Of a stretch of 64,000 bases of DNA, positions 34,822-46,893 are shown piece by piece. The stretch's first letter is position 1, and each line of letters starts with the position of its first letter. Below the pieces are notes generated by a model. It made no database searches, was not told the origin of the DNA, and worked only from the letters and a program-made list of their open reading frames with translations. This DNA comes from Owenia fusiformis. Lineage: Eukaryota; Annelida; Polychaeta; Sabellida; Oweniidae. A program made the translations under genes and the position numbers. The stretch covers positions 7,193,375-7,257,374 of the forward strand of contig CAIIXF020000005.1 of NCBI GenBank assembly GCA_903813345.2. Reading direction: 5' to 3'.

Positions 34822-36115
34822 CACGGTGTATAACCCAAACGCTCCTACATGCACGACGGAGCGTTACATTTACGCGGAAACGCTCCGGAGCGAAATAAAA
34901 TGGCGGCTAATGAAGATTCCACTATGACCGTAAGTATTGTTTCTCTCGTTTCTCTTACATATCATATGTTATGGTGAAATATTATGTACCATTCGATGAA
35001 CAATACCGTGAGCAAAGATCTTATTTATTCAACTTCTGGTGGTAAACTGTTATTTGCTTGATCAAAGCTCCGTAGTGTAGATCGAACGAATCTGAAGATG
35101 ACGTTTTGACCACAAATTACGAATTAAACTAGTATTTCTATGAAAACGTTAATCTTTCTGTTAAAGTAGTAGATCACAAACTCGTATATTCTCATTTCCT
35201 AAAATCCCAGTCCAAATCCATTACTTGTTCTCGAGAAATCGCTTGTTTTCCTCGAAACGCTCCGTCGATTTAGAACACAATTTTAGAAACGCTCTTACCG
35301 TTTTGTTTTGATATCATTTTCAGATTATTAGAGTAGAGTCCCGAATCGAATCTATCTCTTAAAAACGTGTTGTACTTGTTAGGCAAATTGAAACATCTGA
35401 ACCTGGTGGTGCTAAACGTGCAACTAGCTGATTTAAGCCTATACATTAGATGATGTCATGCCTACATATGTGCTAAATCATAATACTATAGAAAAAAACG
35501 AAAATTTATATGTGAATTAATCTTTCTTCTATTGATGCCAAGGGGTATAATGGATCTTTTCTTTCTCTTCCTGAAAAGGAAAGGCAAGCTATATATTTCC
35601 TAAACTGATCTAGACTACCGGAGCGTTTCCAGTTCACTGTGTTAATCAGATCGGAGCGTTTCTTGAATATGAGAATGTCATCATTTTTAAGACTGGATTT
35701 TCGGTCATCAAATCAGTATTACGATAATGTATGGTGCGTTGAAGCATTGGAATTTGACTAAAATATACGTTGGTGCTCTAATCTTGGCTCAACTAATCAC
35801 ATGTATCGACAAAAGGGGTTTTGACCGGTAGAATGACAAATACGTTTTTGAATTTTGATAACTATACTGCTTCGTATAGCTCTTCCTAATTGCTTCAAAC
35901 TTCAACAGCCAGCCACGTACAACATGAATATCACACCCATCGAATGGTATACTCGAAATATGTAACTCATACCTCTTATTCCCATTATTGGGGAAATCGT
36001 CAGACGGCTCATCATTCCCGCCAGCCAGTTTTCCTACTCCGGAGCGTTTCTTTGTTTAATTTCAGTAATGAAACGCTCCGTCGTGCATGTAGGAGCGTTT
36101 GGGTTATACACCGTG
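34822..36115. mobile_element. 1.29-kb element with CACGGTG ends and 5-bp target duplication
   Basis: Perfect 44-bp terminal inverted repeats starting CACGGTGTATAACCCAAACG (34822-34865 and 36072-36115), flanked by AATAC at 34817-34821 and 36116-36120. The interior repeats the word GGAGCGTTT in both orientations. No transposase was recognised, so it is non-autonomous. The 5'-CAC heptamer-like end plus 5-bp duplication is the pattern of Transib and RAG-like transposons. Superfamily assignment is an inference. Confidence 0.85.
34900..34929 (+). other. Possible short first coding exon inside the CACGGTG element
   Basis: ATGGCGGCTAATGAAGATTC continues for ten codons (MAANEDSTMT) to a perfect GTAAGT donor at 34930. 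The start context is AAAATGG. It lies on the receptor strand in the 13.5-kb intron, phase 0, so it could splice to the exon at 46289 or to nothing. No transcript evidence is available. Confidence 0.25.
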
Positions 36116-37188
36116 AATACTAGACTATAAAATCTGAACCTACAACTTTATGTCTTATATTCTGTAGCTATCGGCTTGTATTTAAAGGTGAAGCTAGATG
36201 GCATAAGAAGGCATTTTATCTCCGGTGTTTTAAAGCTAATCCATTACAGTAACCAAAAATAACAAAGCAACGTCATGTGTGCTATTACAAAAGAGATAAT
36301 AACGCAAAGGAAGATTAATGATGATGAATTAAATGGAAAATCACTCAATTAATGTACTACACTCTTAAGGGATTAGTTGTTTTGCAACAGCATGGGATTG
36401 AAATCTGTAAAATGGAACAATTATGAATAAAATAACAACAATCAAACAATACTTCAGGGAATTTATGGATGAATGAGTGACTTAAAATGTATGTATTGTT
36501 TTTAAGAGGAAAGGATCGTTTATAATAAAGCTACTCCGTTGAATTAGCGAACAGATCGTAGTTATTGTTACTAGCAGCTTTTATTGGCAGATTAACCCGT
36601 TATTTAGGTTGCGTTCGGTTTTAAGGCGAGAGTTTGCAATTAATAGGGTGCCTGGCAGGTACGATTCATATTTAAATGAATTTGCCATCTAATTGCAATC
36701 AACCTGCTAGCCACTAGCCTTTTTTTTTCATTTGCGAATACAAGCTAATAATAGTATGAGTGTATCAGGATAAGCCAATTGTTATTTGTATGGGACATCC
36801 CACCCACTGTTACTTAGTTGCTATTACACAAATGCAAATTTTTCAACAAAGTTTGATTACATATTTGATTAGTATAATCATGCTAATCTTGGGACGGACC
36901 CAATTGTTTTTGAAATAACTTAAATATACAAGTATTTGTGTCATGTTGAGCTTAATATAAGCCGTATATGTAATAAGGCTGGTGAAACTTGGATATCAGT
37001 TATAAGCAACCAACATCTCGGGATATATCAAATAAGAAATTTATCATCTACTGTAAATGAACACTTATTCGGCAATTTTCATAATAAAAGGGAGACCATC
37101 CGTATCTGCCCACAGAAAGGATATTGATTTCATATTCATGAAAGATACATTAATGGATCTCATTTCTCTGCGTCACTAAGGTGAACAG

Positions 37189-38364
37189 ATGGACAAAATG
37201 GCAGTTACAGCAGACAGTGTGACTACAATTCAAACAAGAAATGAGACAGTCATAGACAATTCTACTTCTTATGACAATATTATATTCTGCATTATGGGAT
37301 CTGTTGGATTTTGTGGAAATATCCTCGTGGTTTTCATTTTCTTGAGATCAAAAATCCAAAGACGTAGGATTACAAATATGTTGATTATGAACCAAAGCAC
37401 GATTGATATGACCGTGTCACTGTTCGTTATCTTCAATCATGTTTTTGATGATTACGGGTTGATCACGGAACCTGGAGTCGTTGCTGAACTATACTGTAAA
37501 CTTTGGCTTTCACAATATACATTATGGGGAACAATGATTGTCTCAACATTCAATCTTATGGCTTTGACGTTTGAACGCTATTTTGCAGTAATTCACCCCC
37601 TTACATATAAGCTAAAGTTCACGCGTCGAAAAGCTTCAGTTGCCATAGTTCTAGTGTGGGTCTGTGGATTAACCTATTCAAGCTTCAACATATGGACGAC
37701 TTACTTAGATGATATAACATGTAAACCTTGGACTGGATACCCTAGTGTACTGTTCCAGAGTGTTTTTGGTGTGATAGATGTTTGTATAGGTGTGTTTATC
37801 CCTATAGGCATCCTCATTGGCTGTTACACTAGGATCGCGATTGAAATTCATAGACAGTCTAAGATGGTTGGAACATCCTCGCATCACGGCATCAAAATGT
37901 CGAAAGCCAAAACTAACGTGATTCGTACCTTACTTCTAGTTGCTATATGTTTTTTCTTCTGTTGGATATTTAACGGAACATATTTTTTATTATACAATAT
38001 TGGATTACCACTCAGTTTCGACAGTGTCATCTACAAGTTTGGTGTGATGGCGTCATTCACAAATTGTTGTATTAATCCCTTCATCTATGTGTTCAGTTAC
38101 AATTCTTTCCGAGCCGCTATGAAGGAAGCGTTTGGTTGTTCGACTGTATCTCGGGAATCATACATCGGTTCCTCCTCCAATTTGTCTCAGAGGATTTCAT
38201 CAAATAACTCTGTCAATACTGACACATTTAATTTATCGCAGATAATTGATAAGCTATCTGTAAATAGTGACCATTACAATGTGCAGGAAGTGGATCTAAA
38301 ACAAGCAAATAAAACTGAAACAGAAATATCAAATGTAAAGCTAACTGTTATAAACTACATATGA
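37189..38364 (+). CDS. Rhodopsin-family G-protein-coupled receptor (single exon, nested)
   Basis: An uninterrupted 391-codon frame. Seven hydrophobic segments are visible. TM1 (about 31-52) has the GN motif with Asn44, and TM2 has Asp73. Cys103 and Cys178 are placed for the usual disulphide, and ERY is at 129-131 after TM3. TM6 has CWIF (258-261) in place of CWxP, and TM7 has NPFIY (296-300). Asn18 and Asn24 are N-glycosylation sites in the extracellular N-terminus. Cys317 could be palmitoylated after helix 8. The C-terminal tail is Ser-rich. Length and motifs are typical of class A receptors for peptides or amines; I cannot assign a ligand. The gene is intronless and on the same strand as the IP3 receptor, inside its largest intron. 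A second ATG three codons in has the better start context. A foldback element begins 93 bp after the stop. Confidence 0.93.
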   Translation: MDKMAVTADSVTTIQTRNETVIDNSTSYDNIIFCIMGSVGFCGNILVVFIFLRSKIQRRRITNMLIMNQSTIDMTVSLFVIFNHVFDDYGLITEPGVVAELYCKLWLSQYTLWGTMIVSTFNLMALTFERYFAVIHPLTYKLKFTRRKASVAIVLVWVCGLTYSSFNIWTTYLDDITCKPWTGYPSVLFQSVFGVIDVCIGVFIPIGILIGCYTRIAIEIHRQSKMVGTSSHHGIKMSKAKTNVIRTLLLVAICFFFCWIFNGTYFLLYNIGLPLSFDSVIYKFGVMASFTNCCINPFIYVFSYNSFRAAMKEAFGCSTVSRESYIGSSSNLSQRISSNNSVNTDTFNLSQIIDKLSVNSDHYNVQEVDLKQANKTETEISNVKLTVINYI

Positions 38365-38457
38365 AGTAAAAAGCAAAAATGTTGAATAATCATGTCCAAT
38401 ATGTTACTTTTTTCATAAAACTATATAATTAACTGTGATGTTTATGCTCACATACAT

Positions 38458-39308
38458 CACCCTATGCAGACAGAGCCTGTGGGAAATATTGGGTGCGGAG
38501 CAAATGAGCGGAGGGTGCGGAGCTAACGGTTATTTTTGAATTTAAATTTGGGATATTTCTGAAACTAAGCCGTTTTGGGACTTCAAATATACCAAGATAT
38601 GTGTATTTGACACCAAATATCAATACAATTGTGAAAATAGTAGCGCAATTCATTCTATAGCGACGCAGTGTGCCTTAAACCTTTCCCAGACCTATATATT
38701 TTGAAATTATCCTTTTAATACTGAGTCCCCAGCATTCATAAAAAATGGTGTTCAAGGTGCACTATCTATACAAATTATTTTTGCATCTTGGAAGCCAGGC
38801 AGTATCTGTGTGATTTTATAAAAATTCGGAAATGTTCTTCAGATATGAGCCCCTCTAAATATTGGGTGCGGAGCAGCTCCATAAACGTAGCTCCGCACCC
38901 AATATTTAGAGGGGCTCATATCTGAAGAACATTTCCGAATTTTTATAAAATCACACAGATACTGCCTGGCTTCCAAGATGCAAAAATAATTTGCATGGGT
39001 AGTGTATCTTGAACACCATTTTTTATGAATGCTGGGGACGCAGTATTAAAAGGATAGTCTCAAAATATATAGGTCTGGGAAATGTTTAAGGCATACTGCG
39101 TCGCTATAAAATGAATTGCACTACTATATTTTCACAATTTTATTGATATTTGGTGTCAAATACACATATCTTGGTATATTTGAAGTCCCAAAACGGCTTA
39201 GTTTCAGAAATATCCCAATTTTAAATTCAAAAATGACCGTTAGCTCCGCACCCTCCGCTCATTTGCGCCGCACCCAATATTTCCCACAGGCTCTGTCTGC
39301 ATAGGGTG
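38458..39308. mobile_element. 851-bp foldback element with 5-bp target duplication
   Basis: Two arms of about 420 bp are near-perfect inverted copies from CACCCTATGCAGACAGAGCC to its mate GGCTCTGTCTGCATAGGGTG, centred near 38883. They are flanked by TACAT at 38453-38457 and 39309-39313. It is non-coding; the small open frames are the two arms. A transcript crossing it would form a long double-stranded hairpin. Confidence 0.92.
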
Positions 39309-39313
39309 TACAT

Positions 39314-40574
39314 TCTAGGTGCAAAAATGTGTAAATTTTCCTAAATGATAAATGGGAAAATCCACATCAATAGGAAAATAAACAAAGAAACAGTTTTTCT
39401 TGAATAAAGTAAGAACACGAACAACAATGGATACAATAACATTGTAAATTCAACAAAGTATCAAAGCATTTTTTAAGCATATTTTAGTTATACTTTTTAA
39501 AGTATAGAAGAAACCATTTTAAAACATATTTTACTGAGATGCACCTAATTTTAGCGTGTTACTGTTATAAAAGTACAATCCAAATAAATAGATGAAAACA
39601 AATAAAAAACCTGGTGTGATTCAAAAATATTCTAAAATTGAAAAAATATAGGGAAGGTTGCTCACTAGATCCAATTCTGCCTTAAGATGATGTATAAGAG
39701 TAATATAGTATATTTTTATTAACACTTTAACACTTCTGTCAGTTATGTTGAAAGTGACTGGCTGAATGAGTGTTTTGTTCAATATTGTATTCAATTTTGA
39801 ACAAAATACTCAATTGGCCGGGCGCCGTAGTAAAAATCAGAGCAAATGTGACCACGGCATAAATCAACTCATATGTTTTTGAAAAAATTCAAAATATCAA
39901 AGCTTGTTGAAGACCTGCTCACTTAATAAGCACCATGGCAAGTTCAATTTGAAGATGCTCTTATCTCTTTCAATTTCTAAGAAGAAAAATAGTGTGGGCT
40001 ATTATTCAAGATTTGATAATTACGGGAAAGGGTTTATAACAATGCTATTAACTGATAGTGCAAAGTAAAGACCATAATAAATTAAAAACATTTTGCTTAA
40101 TTTATGATCAGAATTACAGAAGGGCTCTACTCTTCTGAGACTGCCTCTTTTTAATTCCTATTTGTTTTATTTTCAAAATTAGATCATGAGAAAAAATAAT
40201 TAGCACACCCTTGGGTGCTATATTCTGATCAGTTTGGCAGGCAGCGTTTGGTGATTTGATTTTTTCAGTTTTTTTGAAAATGTTGAACTGCTGGCCATTT
40301 TGGATTTTTTGTCTTCTTGTTTTCATCCTATTGTTGTTCCTTGTTTGTCAATCAATCAACCTTTCAACAAATCAACTATGAATTTAACTCTGTACATTTA
40401 GTTTATGGTGTAGTCGATTTCTTGCATTGTGCCAAAAATAGAATAGAGTTTGAGTTTCAGTAGAAAGTTAGAAATAGGTCACATTGACCTGTGCATATTT
40501 ATCAAATAATTTTTATTTTAAATATGCAAAATTTTTAACTTCAAATTTAAATTAACTCAGATCAGAACAAGTCA
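39314..40574. other. AT-rich intron DNA between two elements
   Basis: No gene or recognisable element was seen. Base composition is strongly AT-rich. The minus-strand frame at 40114-40326 has no recognisable domain. Confidence 0.6.
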
Positions 40575-40576
40575 TA

Positions 40577-41282
40577 TATTTAGAGGTTATGTCACTATCG
40601 TGGCATATATGTCCGAGGTCTCAGTGATATATGGCCCGACCTTGGGAGGGACATTGATCTCTGAGAACCGAGGGCACATGTGCCACGATAGTGACATAAA
40701 CGATTTATAACATGCCTATGATGATGTAGACTGGTCAGAGAGTACCATTTTCTTAAAGAATTGACAAATAAATGGTTTGAAAATGATTGAAATGAGTTTA
40801 GAAAAATTGCTCGCGCAGTTTTATCTTCGATTGATTGGTTATGACGTCAGCGCCTTGACCAATCAGAAAGTTAGCGGGCGCGGGCTTTTCGAAACTTATA
40901 TTGGCCCGCTGTCTTGTGTACACTTTGCACTATACATCATCATAGGTATGTTATAACTAAATGTATTACATACCTAGCGAAGCATTTGTATGGAAGTCAA
41001 TGGGAAAGTTAGCGAGCTATATCCACCGATATTGCCCGATTACCCCGATATAGCCCGCTTACCTCGTTTTGATATTAGATTTCTTTAATAACCATGATAA
41101 TATCATGACGTCACGTCATTGATACAAAGTAACCATGGGAACAAAGGCATGTAATACATCAGTTATGTCACTATGACGTGAAATATGCCTTCGTTCTTGC
41201 CCAAATATAGAGCCTCCCAAGGTCGGCCTATATTGGGAGAACTCAGGCATATTTCACGTCATAGTGACATAACCTCTAAATA
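40577..41282. mobile_element. TATTTAGAGGTTATG inverted-repeat element
   Basis: Ends TATTTAGAGGTTATGTCACTA and its complement, flanked by TA (or TATA). The interior has CCTTGGGAGG-type words in both orientations and a CCAAT / TGACGTCA (40842-40849) / CCAAT cluster. Non-coding. The partial relative is at 33882. Confidence 0.8.
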
Positions 41283-42522
41283 TAACACTGTTTAGGATTT
41301 GATTGACAGCTCTATTTTTGCACCTTCCATATTTGGGCGTGAAATTGATGGCCTGTGTTAAAAATCCAAGGTCAGGCTGATCTGGTCACTCTTTAAGACA
41401 ATTTAAAAACAGATTTTTTACTGAAATAGATCAATTCTGTCTTTATATTTCTCAGTTAAAACATACTTGTAGAAGAAATCACCTTTCAAATCATTCTTGG
41501 TTATCTTTTAGCAGTTCATTAAGAGGTTTTAGTTAAAAATTATTTTTATTTGAAAGAGATTTTTGCAGTGTTTTGTAGGACTCTTTTGTCAAATAAATAA
41601 AGAAAAAGTTAGTAATAATTATGTGGTTTTACAATTCACTGTTTATTTAAAGAAATATGACTTTTTTACGTCAAAATCAGCAATTTCTTGAAAACTGGGT
41701 GAACTTGAGAAAGGACGATGGCAGGTCAAATAGGCATTATAAATATATTATGTAAAATGAATGTGGATATGACATATGACTAAAAGCAGTTTTAATTTGT
41801 ATGGCCAATGTTGATGAATGGATAGATGGATGGATGCCTAGTCAATGCCATATGCTCATTGTCAATATCACCTTGTCCATTATCAACACCAAAGTTTGGC
41901 AATGGATAAAACTTTATGAGAATCTAGTGCAGAGAATTACCTTCATTTCTTGCAATGAATTACATCATTATTAGATTTAAGCATTCCCTACATATTGTTC
42001 AATATATGTCGGCATCAAATTTTTACTGTTTTCGAGATATTTGACGTCAAAAAACAGTAAAAATAAGTTATTTTTTAACTTGGTTCAATTTGACCAAATT
42101 CATTTTGAAAATCATCTACAAGTTGCCAGGAGTTCAAATCTGACATTAGTTTTAGGATTTGACCTTTAGTTGACCTTCAGTGACCTTCGAAAGGTCAAAA
42201 AAGTTGATTTTTCAAATTGATTTTTGGATGTAAATTTTGGTCAGCTTAATCACAAAAGACCTTACTGAGCTCTGACTAAGTAAAATTTTCAAGGTCAAAG
42301 GTCATCAAACTAGGTCACACAACTGTGCTATCTAAGTTTCTCAAAGTTCGAGACTACAAATCCAAATCAATATTTTTGTTTGAAAGTCAGGATATACATT
42401 CCTCTGAAGGTTCCAAACTGTGTTAGCACAGGACCGTGGGTCCTTTATTGTACCTGTTATGGCTTTTTTCCTCAAGAAAGACTCAAGGGAAATAAATAAC
42501 AATTGTGAATAAACAACATATC

Positions 42523-45439
42523 CACTGGGGAGTATCGTGATGCAACAACACCGTGTTGTTGCATCAAGATGGCCAGACTTCCGGTGATAGATTTTCGTAC
42601 GATATTTTGTTTCCCCAATTAAACCCATTTCTAGGACGAGTTGCTCAATAACCATACACGTACAGTTAGCGCACGATCTATATTTAAAGAAACTGTCATT
42701 AGTATACATATACCATCACCAAGAAGCAATAAGTTCACGGTTTTAGTTCCTCACTATTGATGCAACAACACCAAACCGAAGATGCAACAACACTCCTCTA
42801 GATTTGAGCAATGATGCAGCAACACCAATTAATACTATAATTTCAGAAGACTATCTCGAGAGGAACAGATTTTTAAATGCTACTATTGCAATACCGTTAC
42901 CAATTAGCCTACCCATATTTGCGTTCTTCTCAAGGCATTCAAAATACACGTCCTGCGGGCGAAGATCTTTATATGTATTTTCAAAAATTTATACTTTTAC
43001 ATATTATAATGTACTGGACGTTATTCTATAACATAGTTCAATCGCCTTTAACATGGCAAGCTTTAGTAACCCAATCTATTTTCATAAACCACTGTTCCAT
43101 AGCTTGATGACCCTGACTCCAGTTAGTATCATTCAAAATGGTGGACAAATATCTTTCGTTCTCGGTAAACATGATGAGCTATTGGATATTATCATGATAT
43201 TATCTGTCATCCTTCTGTGGAACAGTGATAAACTAGTAGATGTACGTTACCACTGTTTATCAAATTATAACTAAAACAGTTTAACTGTGACATTCGTGAG
43301 CTGATATGTTAATGGGATGATTGCTTCATCTATGATATAATATGACATGATTCTTTATTTCCTACAATTTGGAGAGCCAACGTGTAAAAACGTCTAATTG
43401 ACTTTATTAGAGAGGCCGTTTAGTTACACGTTTAATGGAAATCTTGCACGACGCACATGTAGAATTATTGCTCTCTTTGGATTCCTTCTCTCCGACTGAG
43501 TAAAAAGGTAAACAAAAGTGATAAGATTTAGGGCCCAAAAAGGTAAATTGATAGGGGTACAGTTATCCCAGATATCCCGGGCCCTCGGGAAATATCATAT
43601 TGTCTCTCGAAATAAAACCAATATTGAATCCCTCTCAGTAAATAACTTTTATATAATAGCATTGTATAACTGCAATATCATTAAACCAACACTCATCCTA
43701 TACAACTCTTGAGAACGATGTACAACTCCTGGATAGCGTAAACTCCTGAGCAGCGTATACAACTCTTCAACTTGATATATGACATCAAACTTTGGGTGGG
43801 ATAACAAAGGATATACAATAAACAATTGTAGACCCCTCTTGAGGTCAACTGGCAAAATTGTATACCGATACTGTAAACCTTGAAAGTACTGTTGATCAAG
43901 ACCAGAGGTCGAGGACACTTTTGCCAGTTGACCGAAAAGAGAGGTTAACAATTGTTCTGTTAGTCCAAATAATATAATAATTGGACGAATATATAATCGA
44001 ATATCACGTGAACATATTTGATAAGTAAAGGTATCATATTTTAGCAAAAAATCCCCAAACCGTCGAATACTTGTAATTTTTTACACAACTTATTTTTTCA
44101 AAATTAAAAAAATTTCAACATTAAAAAAACAATTTTTCAAAAATAGGGGTCAACAGTACCTAGTAGTGGTCAACAGTTTACAATTGTTGACCTCCCCAGA
44201 GGCCAACCGGCAAAATTGTATACCGAGACTGTAAACCAAAAAAATACTGTTGACATAGACCGAAGGTCGAGGTCAACAGTAGTTTCAAGGTTTACAGTCG
44301 AGGTATATGATTTTGACGGTTGATCGAATGGAGATCTACAATTGTTTTGTTAGTCCGAGTAAACTAATAATACACATATAGACGACGATCATCAATCGGC
44401 ATGGCTTCATTTCACAACCTTTTCTCCGAACCACGTTAGCAATATTTTTTAGAAAATATGGAGACAGTGCAAGAAGCTTAACTCTGTATTTGGCACATCA
44501 CGGCGTACTCGTTAGTGAATTAATGTTAATTTTAAGTTTCTATTTGTATTTTTGCTATTCTTGTCGCCTAGTAAAGTCATTTTCCTCAACATTTACAAAA
44601 TGTCCGTCTTCCATGTTTTTTTTGTGACGTCATGAAACTTTTTTCAGAAGTAGCGGTCAACAGTACCTAGTAGCGGTCAACAGTACATAATTTTGACCGC
44701 TAATCACCCAATCAGAATCGAGTATTTCAGTTGAGGTACTAACAATACATTTTGTTGCCCGCTCATCAACCAATCAGAATTGAGTATTTCAATTGAGGTA
44801 CTAACAACACAAAATGACTGATATCTGTTGTCTTTCCAAAATTATATTAGTTATTTGTAAGCAATTTCCATACAGTAAATCAAGGGCATTTAATTTAGAA
44901 AATGTATAATCTTTTTTTCAGACGGATACAATATCAATGAGATTGCCTCCCGGGGATTCTGTACTTTATTTAGTTTGCCTTGTATATCCTTTTAACTTTG
45001 ATATAGACAAAGAAACCAAACAAAATACGTTTCGTTCATGGACCACTGACTCACGCGTTTTATTCATGTCCCAACCTACACCTGTAAACAGAACATAAAA
45101 CAGTTTCTCTTGTTGTTCAATGATACATTATATTGGCGTTTTTGCATCAGCACATTGGTGTTGTTGCATCATCGATAAGAAATAGAGTGGTGTTGTTGCA
45201 TCAATAGTGAGGAATTAAAACCACGAATTTATCGCTTCTTGATGATGCTACGTGTATACCAATGACAGTTTTTTAAAATATAGATCATGTGCTAACTGCA
45301 TGTGTATGATTATTGAGCAACTCGTCCTAGAAATGGGTGTAAATTGGGAAAACAAAACATCGTACGAAAATCTATCACCGGAAGTCTGGCCATCTTGATG
45401 CAACAACACGGTGTTGTTGCATCACGATACCCCCCAGTG
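42523..45439. mobile_element. 2.9-kb element with CACTGGGG ends and 5-bp target duplication
   Basis: Terminal inverted repeats of roughly 250-320 bp start CACTGGGG(A/G)GTATCGTGAT and contain palindromic GATGCAACAACACCGTGTTG. The element is flanked by ATATC at 42518-42522 and 45440-45444. The interior holds further repeats, notably GGTCAACAGTACCTAGTAG and GACCTC...GAGGTC words at 43.8-44.7 kb. No transposase was recognised; minus-strand frames there have no family resemblance. Relatives lie in the BtaA-like introns of copies 1 and 3. Confidence 0.85.
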
Positions 45440-46132
45440 ATATCCATGTTGAAGAGATTTTCAAAATTACTAATGATTATCTAACATATGGGACTTTCAT
45501 GATGCATTATTGGATCTCTGGTTTTACCACAAAATAATAATGTACTTTTATTGCATCATTTTCACGATGCAGACAAAATAACTCTTATTTAACAGGATAC
45601 GAACGATGCTATAAAAACTTCAGTTGTAGCCTTGGGAAATAGTAGAAACCTGAAATGAAATAATGAATAAATGTGAAATGAATATTTTATGAATGGTGTA
45701 AGTTATTGATTCCTGGGTCTTGTAAAGGTAAAAAACACATTTGATAGTTATCTTTATTATGAGGTTCTAAAATGTGGATTGTTATTTTTCTTTTATCATT
45801 ACAACTCCCATTGACTTTTTTCCAACCGTCAGTTTCACCTATTTGCTGTCAACGGTAGAAAGGAACTTTTTTTAATCAGATTCTTCTGTGTGTGTGTAAA
45901 CATTTTCAAGTGAAGACCTCCCAACATGAGCTTTTTTTCAGGACACGTGTGAACACCTCATAGTCAGAACTCTTTTCCCAGCAGTATCTATAGTTTAAGC
46001 CCAACTGGTTTGATTGTAATCTGTCTCTTTTTCATGTTACAATTTAGTCTTAATCAGCCAGGTTGGTCTATTTTCATAAACAAGATATATTATCCAAAAG
46101 CTCTACAATAAAATAGTTTTACGTCAACTCCA

Positions 46133-46275
46133 AAATGATGTGACATATTGTTACAGCTCCCATTTTTGTGACCAGCATTCAACATCAGTATTTGGTATCT
46201 GTAACACATAGTTACATTTTTGTAACCAATTGCAATAATTAGCAAGTGATTACATTTTGTCATGTTATTTCCTTG
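46133..46275 (+). repeat. Diverged TGTCACCACC repeat ending at the exon 5 acceptor
   Basis: ATGATGTGACATATTGTTAC, GGTATCTGTAACA and the right end GATTACATTTTGTCATG(TTA) correspond to the family consensus. It ends 13 bp before the acceptor of the exon at 46289, so part of the branch-point and pyrimidine region is repeat-derived. Confidence 0.55.
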
Positions 46276-46288
46276 TTTATATTTTCAG

Positions 46289-46489
46289 TTACTAGAGGCT
46301 CAGACAGCCAGGGCAATATTCCAAGACAACGTGACTTTGTGTAATGAGGTCACGGACAAGGTTGTGCAACATTTTGTGCGATGTATCGAGACGCATGGTC
46401 GCCATGTCGAGTACCTGAAGTTCCTCCAAACAATTGTCAAGTCAGACGGACAGTACATTAGAAAGACACAGGACATGGTCATGGCAGAG
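46289..46489 (+). CDS. ITPR: IP3 receptor exon 5 of window
   Basis: 67 codons, phase 0, acceptor TATTTTCAG, donor GTAGGT. Encodes [20 protein letters not shown], a [20 protein letters not shown] stretch and KTQDMVMAE. The CIETHGR and FLQTIVK blocks are near-identical across animal IP3 receptors. Confidence 0.98.
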
Positions 46490-46893
46490 GTAGGTCTTAA
46501 ACACTCGTATCGACATTTAATTATGAAAGACATTTGGACAATTTCGATGACAATTCTTTGATTGTTTTAAAGTAGCAACAATGGGTGATTCCCATTAATC
46601 ATCAAATCTTTCCTATTAGATGTTATTTGCTTAGAATGAATAATGCCAATCACAATTTGTACAAAGTAATTTTTATTTGGAAAATGTCTTTTATCATTAG
46701 CTGAAACAGTTATGTTTTCAATTCTCATTTAACGTTCGGGTTCTTACTAGACAAATCTTAAGAACTGCTGGATCTGTTAAGATATTTAAATTGAACATTT
46801 TATTACCTGAAAAATGTACATCTTTACCTTGAGAATTTTCAAAATATGGACTACATGTATTTTAAATGAAGACATACTCTGTTACATTTGCAG

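Larger units (their letters stand above)
32741..37188. other. First part of the 13.5-kb IP3 receptor intron
   Basis: No gene was seen apart from a possible isolated first exon at 34900. It holds a TGTCACCACC repeat, two copies of the structured CCCAACGAAC repeat family, a partial TATTTAGAGGTTATG element, and the CACGGTG-ended element. AT-rich DNA lies upstream of the GPCR. Confidence 0.7.

Noticed and set aside
37705-37887. Minus-strand frame opposite the GPCR
   Set aside because: Shadow of the strongly supported plus-strand gene.
43649-44047. 132-codon minus-strand protein
   Set aside because: It lies inside the CACTGGGG element over GACCTC-type repeats; no family resemblance.
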